Below, piece by piece: positions 55,901-59,042 of a stretch of 64,000 nt of DNA. The notes below the pieces were generated by a model. That model saw nothing but the letters and a program-made list of their open reading frames with translations, made no database searches and was not told where the DNA came from. This DNA is from Delphinapterus leucas (lineage: Eukaryota; Chordata; Mammalia; Artiodactyla; Monodontidae): the NCBI RefSeq assembly GCF_002288925.2, contig NW_022098026.1, forward strand, positions 26,710,302 to 26,774,301. The letters are read 5' to 3'. The first letter of the stretch is position 1; the number at the start of each line of letters is the position of its first letter. The position numbers and the translations under genes were made by a program.

Positions 55901-56650
55901 CAAGGCTGATGGGAAGGGGCAGGAGAGAGGGCAGGCAGAAAGGGGTTAAAAAACCTGCCAAGGCATGCAGAACAATGTTTCATTATATGGCATACTTGTT
56001 TTCAAATAAGAAAGAGATGAAAGGACATTTCAGGGAGTGGGGGTTGGAAAAATCTGGACAGTAACTTTTTTTCATTGACTGGCCTAAGGAACAACCTTCC
56101 AGATCATTTGTAAACTAATTAGTAAGAGGAAATACGCCCTAAAATCTTGGGCATGCCTCCTTTTTCTTCCAGAGCAAAGAGCGATAACATTAATCCATAC
56201 ACACTCCTGGACACAATGCATGGAGCAGGGACTGCAGAAAGGGGAGGTCAGCTGGGATGCATCGAGAGGCACTTAGGTGAAGCAGAAGTCCCACCTGAGT
56301 CCTGGGTGGGGGAGGCCTTTCCAGCCAGACCAGCTACAGAGGTCCCTCCCAGGAAACAACCACTCACACATGGATCCATTCAACAGATATTCATCATACA
56401 CCTTCCATGGGTCAGACACTGCCAGGCACAGTGTACCCAGAGGAAATGCACAGGAACCACTCCTGCCTCCACCTGCCCCCAGCCTGCACCTCACATCCTC
56501 AAGCTGTTCCCTCTGTCTCCTCCCACCTCCTTGCAGCGCCACCTGTCCCAGGAAGAGTTCTACCAAGTCTTCGGCATGACCATTTCCGAGTTTGACCGGC
56601 TGGCCCTCTGGAAGAGGAATGAACTGAAGAAGCAAGCCCGGCTGTTCTAG
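5239..56650 (+). CDS. ABLIM3: ABLIM3, 3' part: 17 coding exons joined, actin-binding LIM protein 3
   Basis: ABLIM proteins link F-actin to signalling partners. They carry N-terminal LIM zinc fingers, a Ser/Tyr-rich anchor region and a C-terminal villin headpiece that binds actin. Joining the 17 exons (88, 59, 72, 156, 30, 130, 99, 48, 135, 65, 148, 30, 59, 61, 8, 81 and 114 nt) gives 1383 nt, an open frame of 460 residues plus stop. All introns are GT-AG. Residues 1-38 finish LIM domain 4, about 39-395 are the anchor linker, and about 396-460 are the headpiece ending in Leu-Phe. The human protein is, from memory, about 683 residues, so roughly the first third lies upstream of the window. ABLIM3 is preferred over ABLIM1 and ABLIM2 because the linker sequence fits it throughout. 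I see no frameshift or early stop, so the gene looks functional. Confidence 0.96.
7138..7352. mobile_element. hAT-like non-autonomous DNA transposon
   Basis: Inverted ends read TTTCTCAACCT and GGGTTGAGAACC. The internal text (TAGCATCCCTGGCCTCTGCC) matches an old mammalian hAT-type repeat. The family is not named with certainty. Confidence 0.65.
7535..7640 (-). repeat. MIR fragment, antisense
   Basis: ATAGATGGGGAAAGTGAGCC is the inverted form of the MIR core. Confidence 0.55.
8018..8160 (+). repeat. MIR fragment
   Basis: CTTAACTCTCTAAACCCC and AAAATGGGCTAG match the MIR core in plus sense. Confidence 0.55.
8160..9270 (+). repeat. L2-like old repeats (two pieces) with a MIR between
   Basis: CTGTTGAGCACCGCCTGTGTG near 8187 and CATTCATCCATTCC near 8912 begin the pieces, and the second continues to a GAAGGCCCACAGGGCAGG end. 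A MIR core (CTCACCTGTAAAATGAGG) lies at about 8812-8912. The family assignment is by motif only. Confidence 0.45.
10147..10166 (+). repeat. TAA microsatellite
   Basis: About six TAA units in a row (CTAATAATAATAATAATAAA). Confidence 0.8.
10165..10265 (-). repeat. MIR fragment, antisense
   Basis: TGAGCATTTACTATGTGCC and ATCCTCACAACCCTGTGA are inverted MIR text. Confidence 0.6.
11790..12215 (+). repeat. MIR with reiterated 3' tails
   Basis: A MIR core (CCCTCTCTGAAAACAGTG) is followed by four stretches that each resemble a MIR 3' tail (AGCACAGGGCTCAGCATA, GGCTGGCACAGACACTC, GTGCCTGACACAGACG and similar). Confidence 0.5.
12612..12830 (-). repeat. MIR, antisense, nearly full
   Basis: The text runs from ACATAGTGCCTGC through GGGAAAACTGAGGCACAGAG to a GCTAGTAAACG end, a good inverted MIR. 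Confidence 0.75.
13051..13440 (-). mobile_element. Old L1 3' fragment, antisense
   Basis: It reads as the reverse complement of an L1 3' end. It begins with TTTTTTTAATTGAGG and continues into segments such as GAATAATATTCCATTATATGG that are typical of older L1 (L1MA/MB type). No open frame remains. Confidence 0.7.
15998..16205 (+). repeat. L2-like old repeat
   Basis: It begins CATTCATTCATTCAACAAAT and has a CCACCTGCTCTGTG block, the head shared by several repeats in this window. Confidence 0.5.
16515..16573 (+). CDS. ABLIM3: ABLIM3 exon b: end of LIM domain 4
   Basis: The 59-nt exon completes the split Gly codon and adds 19 residues, ending in Lys before GTAAGC. It supplies the last zinc ligands of LIM4 (H-x2-C at residues 35 and 38) and then a basic stretch rich in Ala, Lys and Arg that leaves the LIM fold. 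It enters in phase 1 and leaves in phase 0. Confidence 0.95.
16690..16800 (+). repeat. MIR fragment
   Basis: Tail text GGGATTAAGACATTGGATG followed by GTAAAGCACTGTATG in MIR order. Confidence 0.5.
16910..17090 (-). repeat. MIR fragment, antisense
   Basis: CTTGCCCACAGTAATGCAGCC and GAGAAAACCAAGGCCTTAAAG fit inverted MIR. Confidence 0.5.
18788..18859 (+). CDS. ABLIM3: ABLIM3 exon c: Ser/Pro-rich start of the linker
   Basis: A 72-nt exon, phase 0 at both ends, coding for 24 residues that begin His-Arg-Arg-Thr-Ser and are rich in Ser and Pro. The R-R-T-S run looks like a basophilic kinase site, which is an inference. Skipping it would keep the frame. Confidence 0.94.
18955..19200 (+). repeat. 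L2-like old repeat
   Basis: The text around TGCCTGTCATGTGCTAGAC and AGTCGGGGACAGGGAAGAC fits the same head-module order as the other L2-like copies. Confidence 0.45.
19475..19900 (+). repeat. L2-like old repeat
   Basis: It begins TTATTCATTCATTCATTAAGC, then GGGCTAAGTGCTGGGCTC and an ending module similar to other copies (CAGGGAGAAAAAGCGC). Confidence 0.45.
22155..22375 (+). repeat. MIR, nearly full, plus strand
   Basis: It has the MIR order from the CTGCCTGGGTTTGAATTC head through CTTATTAGCTGTGACCTTGG to a GGATTAACGGAG tail. Confidence 0.8.
22537..22660 (+). repeat. Exact 62-bp tandem duplication across an L1 junction
   Basis: 22537-22598 and 22599-22660 appear identical. Each unit starts CTGGAAAACAGGAATCATA (from a MIR-like sequence) and runs into the L1 tail, ending GTTGAT. 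The duplication includes the MIR/L1 boundary, so it happened after the L1 inserted. Confidence 0.85.
22557..23935 (-). mobile_element. L1 fragment, antisense, 5'-truncated, internal deletion
   Basis: The inverted 3' end begins at a poly-T near 22555, then TTGGAGTATAGTTGA. The minus strand codes for pieces of the ORF2 C-terminus (around 23681-23900). At about 23580-23600 the text jumps, so an internal segment is missing. It stops 250 bp before coding exon d and could affect splicing only by proximity. Confidence 0.85.
24187..24342 (+). CDS. ABLIM3: ABLIM3 exon d: conserved linker segment
   Basis: A 156-nt exon, phase 0 at both ends, coding for 52 residues that begin Ala-Lys-Val-Asp-Asn-Glu and end Gly-Tyr-Gly-Glu before GTACGG. 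It contains the highly conserved ABLIM linker with several Tyr residues. It is the longest coding exon in the window. Confidence 0.96.
24343..25908 (+). other. ABLIM3: ABLIM3 intron d-e (1.6 kb)
   Basis: GT-AG intron of mostly unique sequence. A stretch near 25180-25330 resembles an old DNA-transposon fragment, but the family is uncertain. No exon was seen. Confidence 0.7.
25909..25938 (+). CDS. ABLIM3: ABLIM3 exon e: 30-nt micro-exon
   Basis: The 30 nt between an AG at 25907-25908 and GTAATT code for [10 protein letters not shown]. Both ends are in phase 0, so inclusion or skipping leaves the frame intact. The segment joins the Gly-Glu end of the previous exon to the Asp-Ile-Tyr start of the next, as I recall for ABLIM3. 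The pyrimidine tract before it is modest (CTTCGCTTCCAAG), which would suit regulated inclusion, though that is an inference. Confidence 0.9.
25939..26443 (+). other. ABLIM3: ABLIM3 intron e-f (0.5 kb)
   Basis: Short GT-AG intron with no repeat recognised. It ends in a C-rich pyrimidine tract and CAG. Confidence 0.8.
26444..26573 (+). CDS. ABLIM3: ABLIM3 exon f: Tyr/Ser-rich linker
   Basis: A 130-nt exon (phase 0 in, phase 1 out) coding for 43 residues that start Asp-Ile-Tyr-Glu-Asn. It has an RRASSP motif and repeated Ser-Pro and Tyr residues, likely phosphorylation sites. It belongs to the ABLIM anchor region, for which no enzymatic function is known. Confidence 0.95.
26574..27252 (+). other. 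ABLIM3: ABLIM3 intron f-g (0.7 kb)
   Basis: Unique-looking GT-AG intron without a repeat or RNA gene that I can name. The tract before its acceptor is rich in C and T. Confidence 0.75.
27253..27351 (+). CDS. ABLIM3: ABLIM3 exon g: Ser-rich linker
   Basis: A 99-nt exon, phase 1 at both ends, adding 33 residues around [11 protein letters not shown] and the motif STPTSYQAP. It is Ser, Thr and Pro rich and predicted disordered. It could be skipped or included without a frame change. Confidence 0.95.
27590..27700 (+). repeat. MIR fragment
   Basis: Diverged MIR core (GCTTGTGACCTCAGACC, GCTACTTAGCTTCC). Confidence 0.45.
27715..28060 (+). repeat. L2-like old repeat, long
   Basis: Head at CAGGCACTGTTCTGG, then ATAAATGAGTAAACAAATAAG, then a 3' module with GGGCAGAGGGAACAGCAAG. 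The same order occurs at 53590. Confidence 0.55.
28506..28553 (+). CDS. ABLIM3: ABLIM3 exon h: short basic linker exon
   Basis: A 48-nt exon, phase 1 at both ends, coding for [16 protein letters not shown] including the split codons. It is basic, with two Tyr and a Pro pair. It is a symmetric cassette, so it could be spliced alternatively. Confidence 0.94.
28862..29017 (+). mobile_element. MER5-type hAT fragment
   Basis: It begins GCTGGTGCTCAAACTTGG and ends GGGAACCACTGCTC, with the middle GATTCCTGGGCCCACCCCAG, in the MER5 style. Confidence 0.65.
30180..30330 (-). repeat. MIR fragment, antisense
   Basis: Inverted MIR core: AAGGAAACTGAGGTGGAGAG and a GTTAAGTGGCAGAAC block. Confidence 0.6.
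30535..30690 (+). repeat. MIR3-like fragment
   Basis: Order of AAGGAGCCCTGAGCTGGG, CTTGCTGTGTGGTCTG and GAGGCTTGGCCTCAG fits MIR3 by memory. Confidence 0.5.
30823..30957 (+). CDS. ABLIM3: ABLIM3 exon i: Tyr-rich linker
   Basis: A 135-nt exon, phase 1 at both ends. Its 45 residues contain [13 protein letters not shown] and a run of Tyr-containing repeats ending YHGSPK. The length and symmetric phase make it another in-frame cassette. Confidence 0.95.
31050..31570 (+). repeat. L2-like old repeat, long
   Basis: Starts TTTATTCATTCAGCAAAC. Its far end has GGTCTTTATCCAAAATAGG and GTGACATGATCAG, a module not kept in all copies. Confidence 0.5.
31966..31993 (+). repeat. CA dinucleotide microsatellite
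   Basis: Fourteen uninterrupted CA units in intron i-j, then AGAGAAACAAAAA. Likely polymorphic. Confidence 0.9.
32534..32598 (+). CDS. ABLIM3: ABLIM3 exon j: basic-acidic linker
   Basis: A 65-nt exon (phase 1 in, phase 0 out) coding for [20 protein letters not shown] and two further residues, His-Lys, including the split codon. RARRFSS is a strong basophilic kinase consensus next to an acidic stretch. The donor is GTAAGC. The following intron is the largest in the window. Confidence 0.95.
32640..32895 (+). repeat. Unidentified old interspersed repeat, copy 2
   Basis: It shares the ordered blocks described for 2265-2690, in the same orientation, and ends just before the L1 piece that hosts the provirus. 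The family was not identified. Confidence 0.5.
32903..32987 (+). mobile_element. Old L1 fragment, left part, target of the provirus
   Basis: It matches a known L1 3' ORF2 stretch (GCAAAAAGTT, CATAGAACTACCA). Its continuation lies on the far side of the provirus at 45854, so both parts were once one L1. Confidence 0.7.
32988..33433 (-). repeat. Provirus 3' LTR (left copy)
   Basis: It matches 45414-45853 over nearly its whole length. Inverted ends are TGTCGACTG (left, equals ...CA in minus sense) and CTCACA (right, equals TGTGAG). The poly-A signal AATAAA reads on the minus strand near its 3' end. An A-rich insertion after the first nine bases makes it slightly longer than its partner. Confidence 0.85.
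33437..33445 (-). other. Polypurine tract of the provirus
   Basis: The minus strand reads AAGAGGAAG a few bases before the 3' LTR start. This is the expected position of the plus-strand primer in retroviruses and sets the element's orientation. Confidence 0.6.
33446..34838 (-). mobile_element. Provirus internal remnant (3' part)
   Basis: Degenerate sequence between the 3' LTR and a SINE. A minus-strand frame of 85 codons at 33723-33980 contains a hydrophobic segment, which would suit a membrane-proximal region near the 3' end, but I found no convincing envelope homology. Stop codons interrupt the rest. Confidence 0.5.
34839..35047 (+). mobile_element. CHR-type SINE inside the endogenous retrovirus
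   Basis: Same family as the copy at 4504, with an A-rich tail ending at 35047. The target duplication AAAAGATTTC is at 34829-34838 and 35044-35053. It is inserted in degenerate viral internal sequence and so is younger than the provirus. Confidence 0.9.
35054..35775 (-). mobile_element. Provirus internal remnant between SINE and L1 block
   Basis: AT-rich degenerate sequence without a recognisable frame. It is assigned to the provirus by position only. Confidence 0.45.
35776..37112 (+). mobile_element. L1 5' region, first of two in tandem
   Basis: It starts GGCTGAGGAATCAGGATGGC and continues in the style of the L1 5' end at 59043 (both share ACATCAAAAATACATCTA). It is GC-rich and contains the tandem array 36436-37010, but no ORF1 follows it. 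It inserted into the provirus. Long open frames on both strands here (238 and 278 codons) reflect GC-rich repetition and are not genes. Confidence 0.7.
36436..37010 (+). repeat. Tandem array of about 70- and 50-bp units in an L1 5' region
   Basis: Units begin GAGCAGGCGCCA, GAGCAGCCACCA or GAGCAAGCTCCA, continue with CACTGTCCCTGCTGTC-like and GGGAGTGTGCGGGCCAC-like blocks, and end in AAGAGAC-like sequence. I count about eight units. Some lack the last 20 bases, giving alternating long and short forms. Confidence 0.75.
38047..38935 (+). pseudogene. L1 ORF1 remnant
   Basis: A coiled-coil/RNA-binding nucleic-acid chaperone in live L1s. Here the frame starts at an ATG at 38050 and breaks at about 38223 and again near 38440. 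The third segment contains the text [20 protein letters not shown], typical of the ORF1 C-terminal domain. Confidence 0.75.
39314..39512 (+). mobile_element. Young 5'-truncated L1 3' end nested in the L1 spacer
   Basis: It starts at GCAGCCACATAGC and continues as a typical young L1 3' UTR (AGGGTGGGAGGGAAACGC, then ACTCCAATAAAGATG) with an A tail. ACCCAAAA flanks it on both sides as a target duplication. The host spacer continues smoothly on each side. Confidence 0.75.
39539..40284 (+). pseudogene. L1 ORF2 endonuclease remnant
   Basis: The apurinic-type endonuclease nicks target DNA in live L1s. The ORF starts [17 protein letters not shown] stop occurs near 39700 and the frame shifts after it. 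The motif is RDFN instead of GDFN, and SDYN instead of SDHN, so a catalytic His is lost. It is not functional. Confidence 0.75.
40299..41665 (+). pseudogene. L1 ORF2 C-terminal remnant and 3' end
   Basis: The text (ATTAAACTTAAAAGCTTTTG and later GTTGGTGGGAATGTAAATTG) is the conserved part after the reverse transcriptase. It is broken into frames and interrupted by the SINE at 40661. The 3' UTR ends with ACTCCAATATAAAATAAA and an A-rich tail. Confidence 0.75.
40661..40869 (+). mobile_element. CHR-type SINE inside an L1 ORF2 3' region
   Basis: It is flanked by an exact 16-bp duplication, AAAAAGTCTACAAACA, at 40645-40660 and 40865-40880. Removing one duplication copy and the SINE restores continuous L1 sequence. 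It has a long A tail. Confidence 0.94.
41666..43299 (-). mobile_element. Provirus internal remnant right of the L1 block
   Basis: AT-rich, stop-interrupted on both strands. It is assigned by position between the L1 3' end and an older SINE. Confidence 0.45.
43300..43481 (-). mobile_element. Older CHR-type SINE, antisense, in the provirus
   Basis: It is the reverse complement of the form GGGACTTCCCTGGTGGTCCAG..., with a tail built from AAATA-type repeats rather than plain A. The flanking TAAATAT-like duplications are diverged, so it is older than the poly-A copies. Confidence 0.8.
43482..45413 (-). mobile_element. Provirus internal remnant (5' part, gag side)
   Basis: It lies next to the 5' LTR. 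No gag frame could be recognised; only short frames such as 66 codons at 44001-44201 (minus) remain. Confidence 0.45.
45414..45853 (-). repeat. Provirus 5' LTR (right copy)
   Basis: It pairs with 32988-33433. The next minus-strand bases (from 45413 leftwards, GTTTTGACAGC) are where a primer binding site should be. They only weakly resemble a tRNA-Leu site, so the primer is undecided. Confidence 0.85.
45854..46155 (+). mobile_element. Old L1 fragment, right part, target of the provirus
   Basis: It starts GACCCATCAGTTCCACTCC and continues through the ORF2 C-terminal text (CCCAAATGTCCATCAAC, then CAGCTATAAAAGGGAATGAAG). It resumes exactly where the left fragment stops. Confidence 0.75.
46385..46532 (+). 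CDS. ABLIM3: ABLIM3 exon k: conserved linker before the headpiece
   Basis: A 148-nt exon (phase 0 in, phase 1 out) coding for 49 residues that start [20 protein letters not shown] and continue with a Trp-Thr-Pro-Pro stretch. The first part has helix-forming character. It follows a long C-rich acceptor tract. Confidence 0.96.
46960..47200 (-). repeat. MIR, antisense
   Basis: Order TGCTGGGCATTTATAG, ACTTTATAGATGAGAGACC, AAGGTCAGAAAGCC, GCCAGGATCAGGC is inverted MIR. Confidence 0.65.
47255..47430 (-). repeat. MIR fragment, antisense
   Basis: TTGAGGGTTTGCATCTGTC, AGGCACTGTGCTAAGC and CATTTTACAGATAAGAAAAC are inverted MIR text. Confidence 0.6.
47772..47801 (+). CDS. ABLIM3: ABLIM3 exon l: 30-nt micro-exon
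   Basis: The 30 nt, phase 1 at both ends, code for PRSHYLADS flanked by split Ser and Asp codons. It sits between CTTGCAG and GTATGT. Like exon e it can be skipped without shifting the frame. Confidence 0.92.
47802..48358 (+). other. ABLIM3: ABLIM3 intron l-m (0.56 kb)
   Basis: Short GT-AG intron of unique-looking sequence, ending in a strong pyrimidine tract (CTTCTTTTCAG). Nothing else was seen. Confidence 0.8.
48359..48417 (+). CDS. ABLIM3: ABLIM3 exon m: Ser-rich linker
   Basis: A 59-nt exon (phase 1 in, phase 0 out) coding for [20 protein letters not shown] including the split Asp. The R-R-N and S-x-S motifs fit the phosphorylated linker. The donor is GTAAGA. Confidence 0.95.
48575..48770 (-). 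repeat. MIR fragment, antisense
   Basis: CATGCTGAGCACTTTACAAG, ACCCTGCAAGGTAGTTAC and GAGGCACAGAGGGGCTC fit inverted MIR. Confidence 0.6.
48970..49330 (+). repeat. L2-like old repeat
   Basis: Starts ATAGACATTTATTTACTGAGC, then CACCTACTAAGTGTCAGG and the AAGTGCTCAGATGGAAG module. Confidence 0.5.
49412..49628 (-). mobile_element. CHR-type SINE, antisense, intron m-n
   Basis: It reads as a poly-T run (49412-49430) followed by the reverse complement of the CHR body, ending in AGGGAAGCCC. A 15-bp duplication CCAACTCAGATTTTT flanks it at 49402-49416 and 49629-49643. It differs from the other copies near 49578-49600, where the head region carries an ATCATGTGG variant. Confidence 0.92.
49850..50250 (+). 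repeat. L2-like old repeats, two heads
   Basis: One head is at about 49850 (GACAGATGTTTATTG), a second at about 50170 (AATATTTACTGAGTGCC). The middle has GGCACTGCTCTGAGGGC. Confidence 0.5.
50392..50452 (+). CDS. ABLIM3: ABLIM3 exon n: last linker exon before the headpiece
   Basis: A 61-nt exon (phase 0 in, phase 1 out) coding for [20 protein letters not shown]. It ends one base into a Glu codon that the next, 8-nt exon completes. The donor is GTGAGT. Confidence 0.95.
50453..51154 (+). other. ABLIM3: ABLIM3 intron n-o (0.7 kb)
   Basis: GT-AG intron that ends in a long uninterrupted pyrimidine/GT tract before ACAG at 51151-51154. Such a strong acceptor is what a tiny exon would need. No repeat recognised. 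Confidence 0.8.
51155..51162 (+). CDS. ABLIM3: ABLIM3 exon o: 8-nt micro-exon
   Basis: Eight bases (AGTACAAG) between ACAG and GTAAAG complete a split Glu codon and add Tyr-Lys, giving Met-Arg-Glu-Tyr-Lys-Ile-Tyr-Pro across three exons. This matches the start of the headpiece module in ABLIM proteins as I recall it. Without it, exon n would join exon p out of frame and reach TGA at the fifth codon, losing the headpiece. It is too short for gene finders and is called from reading-frame continuity and strong splice sites. Confidence 0.9.
51163..51699 (+). other. ABLIM3: ABLIM3 intron o-p (0.54 kb)
   Basis: Short GT-AG intron ending in a C/T tract and TTAG. No repeat or other gene seen. Confidence 0.8.
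51700..51780 (+). CDS. ABLIM3: ABLIM3 exon p: first half of villin headpiece
   Basis: An 81-nt exon, phase 0 at both ends, coding for 27 residues that start IYPYELLLV and contain LPKDVD and the Leu-Glu that leads into the headpiece core. In this family the headpiece binds F-actin. The donor is GTATGT. Confidence 0.96.
52205..52430 (+). repeat. MIR, plus strand
   Basis: Order AAGCAAGACTCCCTAGG, CAACCTCTCCAAACCG, GTAAAATGGGGTGACTG and ACATACGTGAGACAATAC fits MIR. Confidence 0.6.
53330..53495 (+). mobile_element. MER5-type hAT fragment
   Basis: AGAATCACTTAGGGAGC and a GGGCCCCATCTGAG block resemble MER5. The ends are worn. Confidence 0.5.
53590..54075 (+). repeat. L2-like old repeat, longest copy
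   Basis: It has all modules in order: head (AATAAGTATTTATTG), GGTACTGTTCTAGGTGCC, ATGACACAAGTAATAAATAA, AGGAAGAGCATTCTGGGCC, AAGGCCCTGATGCAGGAG. It lacks only worn bases. Confidence 0.55.
54135..54350 (-). repeat. MIR, antisense
   Basis: CACCCTCACAATATCCGTGAGG and GACATTGAGGCTCAGTGAGG are inverted MIR text, ending CTGCCTGGCTGTAAAGC. Confidence 0.6.
55735..55870. repeat. Old L1-like fragment
   Basis: The run CAGAAAAGTTGCAAGAATTG and CCAATTTTCCACATTTTGCC resembles an L1M-type end. Orientation is not sure. Confidence 0.45.
56537..56650 (+). CDS. ABLIM3: ABLIM3 exon q: headpiece core and stop codon
   Basis: The exon starts in phase 0 after TTGCAG and runs 37 codons to TAG (56648-56650). It carries the compact headpiece core: HLSQEEF, VFGMT, the WKRN motif and a basic tail ending Ala-Arg-Leu-Phe. 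The C-terminal Leu-Phe is typical of villin headpieces, which fixes the end of the protein. Confidence 0.97.
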   Translation, partial: RHLSQEEFYQVFGMTISEFDRLALWKRNELKKQARLF

Positions 56651-58083
56651 GCAGAAGCTCTATAAATATATATGCATTTATATAAAGATATATGTAAAGT
56701 CTCTATACTGAAGCTCGGTATAATCCTCTCGTGTAATGGGACACACTGCCTGCCATGAGACTTGCTTTTCTGTATCGTCAGGCAAGCCCACATCTTCAAG
56801 ATATTTTTATGCTCCTTCCTTTCTCTTTTCTAAGTGCAATGGGATTTGGGAAGGGATTCGTGGGGACTCCCATCCTTTTACTGGGAAGCCTTTTTATACT
56901 GAAACATCTCTCCTGACTTGAGTCCCCTAAGGTCCAACTCTCTTTGCTAAAGGAGGTGCCTGAAGGAGTCTCTCTTCTCTCTGCTTCTCGGCTCTTTTCC
57001 CCAGTCTCCAGGGAGGATGCTGCAGTTTTCATACCTTATTGGCCCCAGAGGGGCCCTCTCATGGGAGGATCCACAGCATTCTCCCCAAGTCACTGAGCAC
57101 CTTTGAGAGCTCTGAAGAATTTTCTCATCACCCCGACTAGGACCTCAATGCTGTCTGGGGGTGATGCAGCTAGAAATGTGGGTTTCATGTCTACTCGTTA
57201 CAGAAGTAAACAAGTGGATAAGGCCCTGGCCTCTCCTCTCCTCTTCAATCCTCCTCCTATCCTTGATCCTCACCTCTCTCTAGTCCAAATCTACGCCTCA
57301 TGGTAGGAAAAGAAAAAGCACTTCCCTTCCCTGCACTATTACTTCCAATGGCCCCCTGCCTGGCCCCTATGTGGAGAACCAGAGGGAGGGAGCGGGAGCT
57401 GGAAGCAGGAGACAGAGCAGGGCACCCGTTAGCACTGGAGCTGCAGGACCTCTTGGGACCCTCCCTCATTGCTCCCAGAACCTCCTGACCCTTCCGCCTT
57501 TGGAGGAGAGGCCCATTATTGAAGCTTGTATTTTTCAGCCTTACTACAATCTATGTGCCTGACAACTCACCACAGGGCTAATGTTCCCACCACAGCTCCA
57601 ACCGAACAACTAGACAGACAACCTCTAACACTCCCCGCCCAAAGGTAATATAGGCCATGTCCTATAGAAAGTTTCCTGGCCTATGTCTTCTGGTCCCTGG
57701 GCTGGCAGAGCAACCCAACCAGACCCCCACCAGTCCTCGGCTTGCATTGCAAAGTCGGCCGTGGTTCATGGGGGAAACTTTTGAAGAATGACTACTTATG
57801 AGATTCCAAAATGGAGCAGTGGCCAACACCACTCATGGTCATACTGATTTCCCCAGTGGCTGCCTTTCCTGCCTCCTTGGCTTCTGGAACAGGGGTGAAA
57901 GCTTAACCTTCTCCCCACCCCAAACCTGCAACCACGATTTGGTGATATCTTGTGGGGTCTGTTCCTTCCTGGAGATGGCTGGAGTCAGACCACTGAGGTC
58001 GTGGAGGAAGAATGAAGAAGTAGAGATGGCAGTTATCACTCTCAAGAGGTTATGTGTGGTGGCAAATGTAGAACTGACTTCAA

Positions 58084-58145
58084 CTCAGCAAGCCCTCACT
58101 GAGCACCTGCTGTATACTGAGCACCTGCTGTATACTGAGCACTGG
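58084..58145 (+). repeat. Short tandem duplication in the 3' UTR
   Basis: GAGCACCTGCTGTATACT occurs twice in a row, followed by a partial third copy (GAGCACTGG). It lies in an L2-like stretch inside the inferred 3' UTR. Confidence 0.7.
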
Positions 58146-58731
58146 ATGGGGGAGGGAGACGGAAATACTGGGATGAGCAACATGGGGCCCGACTTCAGGG
58201 GCATGCCTACTAACAATGGGTACCGTAAGGCAGGTACTCAGACATGATGGATGTGAGGCAGAAAGTGATAGGAGACAGCACGAGAAAATGTGACATTACT
58301 AAGAAGGCATATGCAGCTGGTGCAGACCAAGGAAAGCTTTCTGGAAGAGACTGCATTTGAGCGGAGTTCAGGAAGGATCTTTGTAAACTGGGAGGAGACT
58401 GTAACTTGAAAGGGTGATAGGATGAGGGGCCATAAGGGAGGTCTAATATGCTCTCATTTAAAATGTCAGCCCTCTCTGCATCTTTTCTTTTTGGCCAATG
58501 TCTTTCAACTGTCCTGACCCCTTTGGAAATGTCCCCAGCCAGACACATTCATTGAAACTGCCTCATTATCACTGGTTGAGAACTTGGCGAGATTGAAGGG
58601 CTTTTGTTATTGTTGGATATTTTTTCCCATAAATGCACATAATTTCAACCCAGACTCGTGTCCTTCTGTTGTTTCTAGTGTGAGTGAAGATGAGTGACGT
58701 GGGGAGAGACTGAACCATGCACATTTTTCAA

Positions 58732-58737
58732 AATAAA
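58732..58737 (+). terminator. Polyadenylation signal AATAAA, proximal
   Basis: A canonical hexamer, the first after the ABLIM3 stop, followed by a T-rich and GT-containing stretch (58765-58782) that could be the downstream element. This is the likely main 3' end. Confidence 0.65.
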
Positions 58738-58782
58738 AGTGTCAGAGAGCAGCCCTCCCTTGGCCTCAGTTTCTCCTTCTGT

Positions 58783-58788
58783 AATAAA
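58783..58788 (+). terminator. Polyadenylation signal AATAAA, distal
   Basis: A second canonical hexamer 51 bases after the first, followed by a GTTTG stretch. It may give a slightly longer transcript. Which of the two is used cannot be told from sequence. Confidence 0.5.
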
Positions 58789-58799
58789 GTTTGACCAGG

Positions 58800-59042
58800 T
58801 AAGCATTACCCAAATTGTTTCCTGCAGAACACAGGGTCCTGCAGGATGGAAGAGGATGTTCCAATAACAAATAAGGTTTGATTATCAGAAAATAATAATA
58901 AGACCCAGGTGAGCTGGCGACTTCCAAGAGGTAGTGAACCTGGAGGTGGGGAGGCATGGTGAGTGTCAGAGTACTCATGGTCAGTAAACCACCCAGCCTC
59001 TGCATTTGACCTCATCTGATTCAGTGTTGCAGTTATTTGACA
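58800..59042. other. Intergenic DNA between ABLIM3 and L1 elements
   Basis: Short unique-looking stretch after the inferred transcript end. No gene or clear repeat was recognised. Confidence 0.6.

Larger units (their letters stand above)
51781..56536 (+). other. ABLIM3: ABLIM3 last intron p-q (4.8 kb)
   Basis: GT-AG intron with a MIR (52205-52430), a MER5-like piece (about 53330-53495), an L2-like repeat (53590-54075), an antisense MIR (54135-54350), a MIR-like piece near 55200-55330 and an L1-like stretch (about 55735-55870). About 52430-53200 and 55870-56500 show no named repeat. No exon seen. Confidence 0.75.
56651..58755 (+). other. ABLIM3: ABLIM3 3' UTR (end inferred)
   Basis: The region starts just after the stop with an AT-rich run of TATA-like repeats (about 56660-56700). 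No AATAAA occurs before 58732. A short L2-like stretch with a duplicated 18-bp unit lies at about 58084-58145. The length of about 2.1 kb is plausible for this gene, but the exact end is inferred from the poly-A signals only. Confidence 0.7.
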
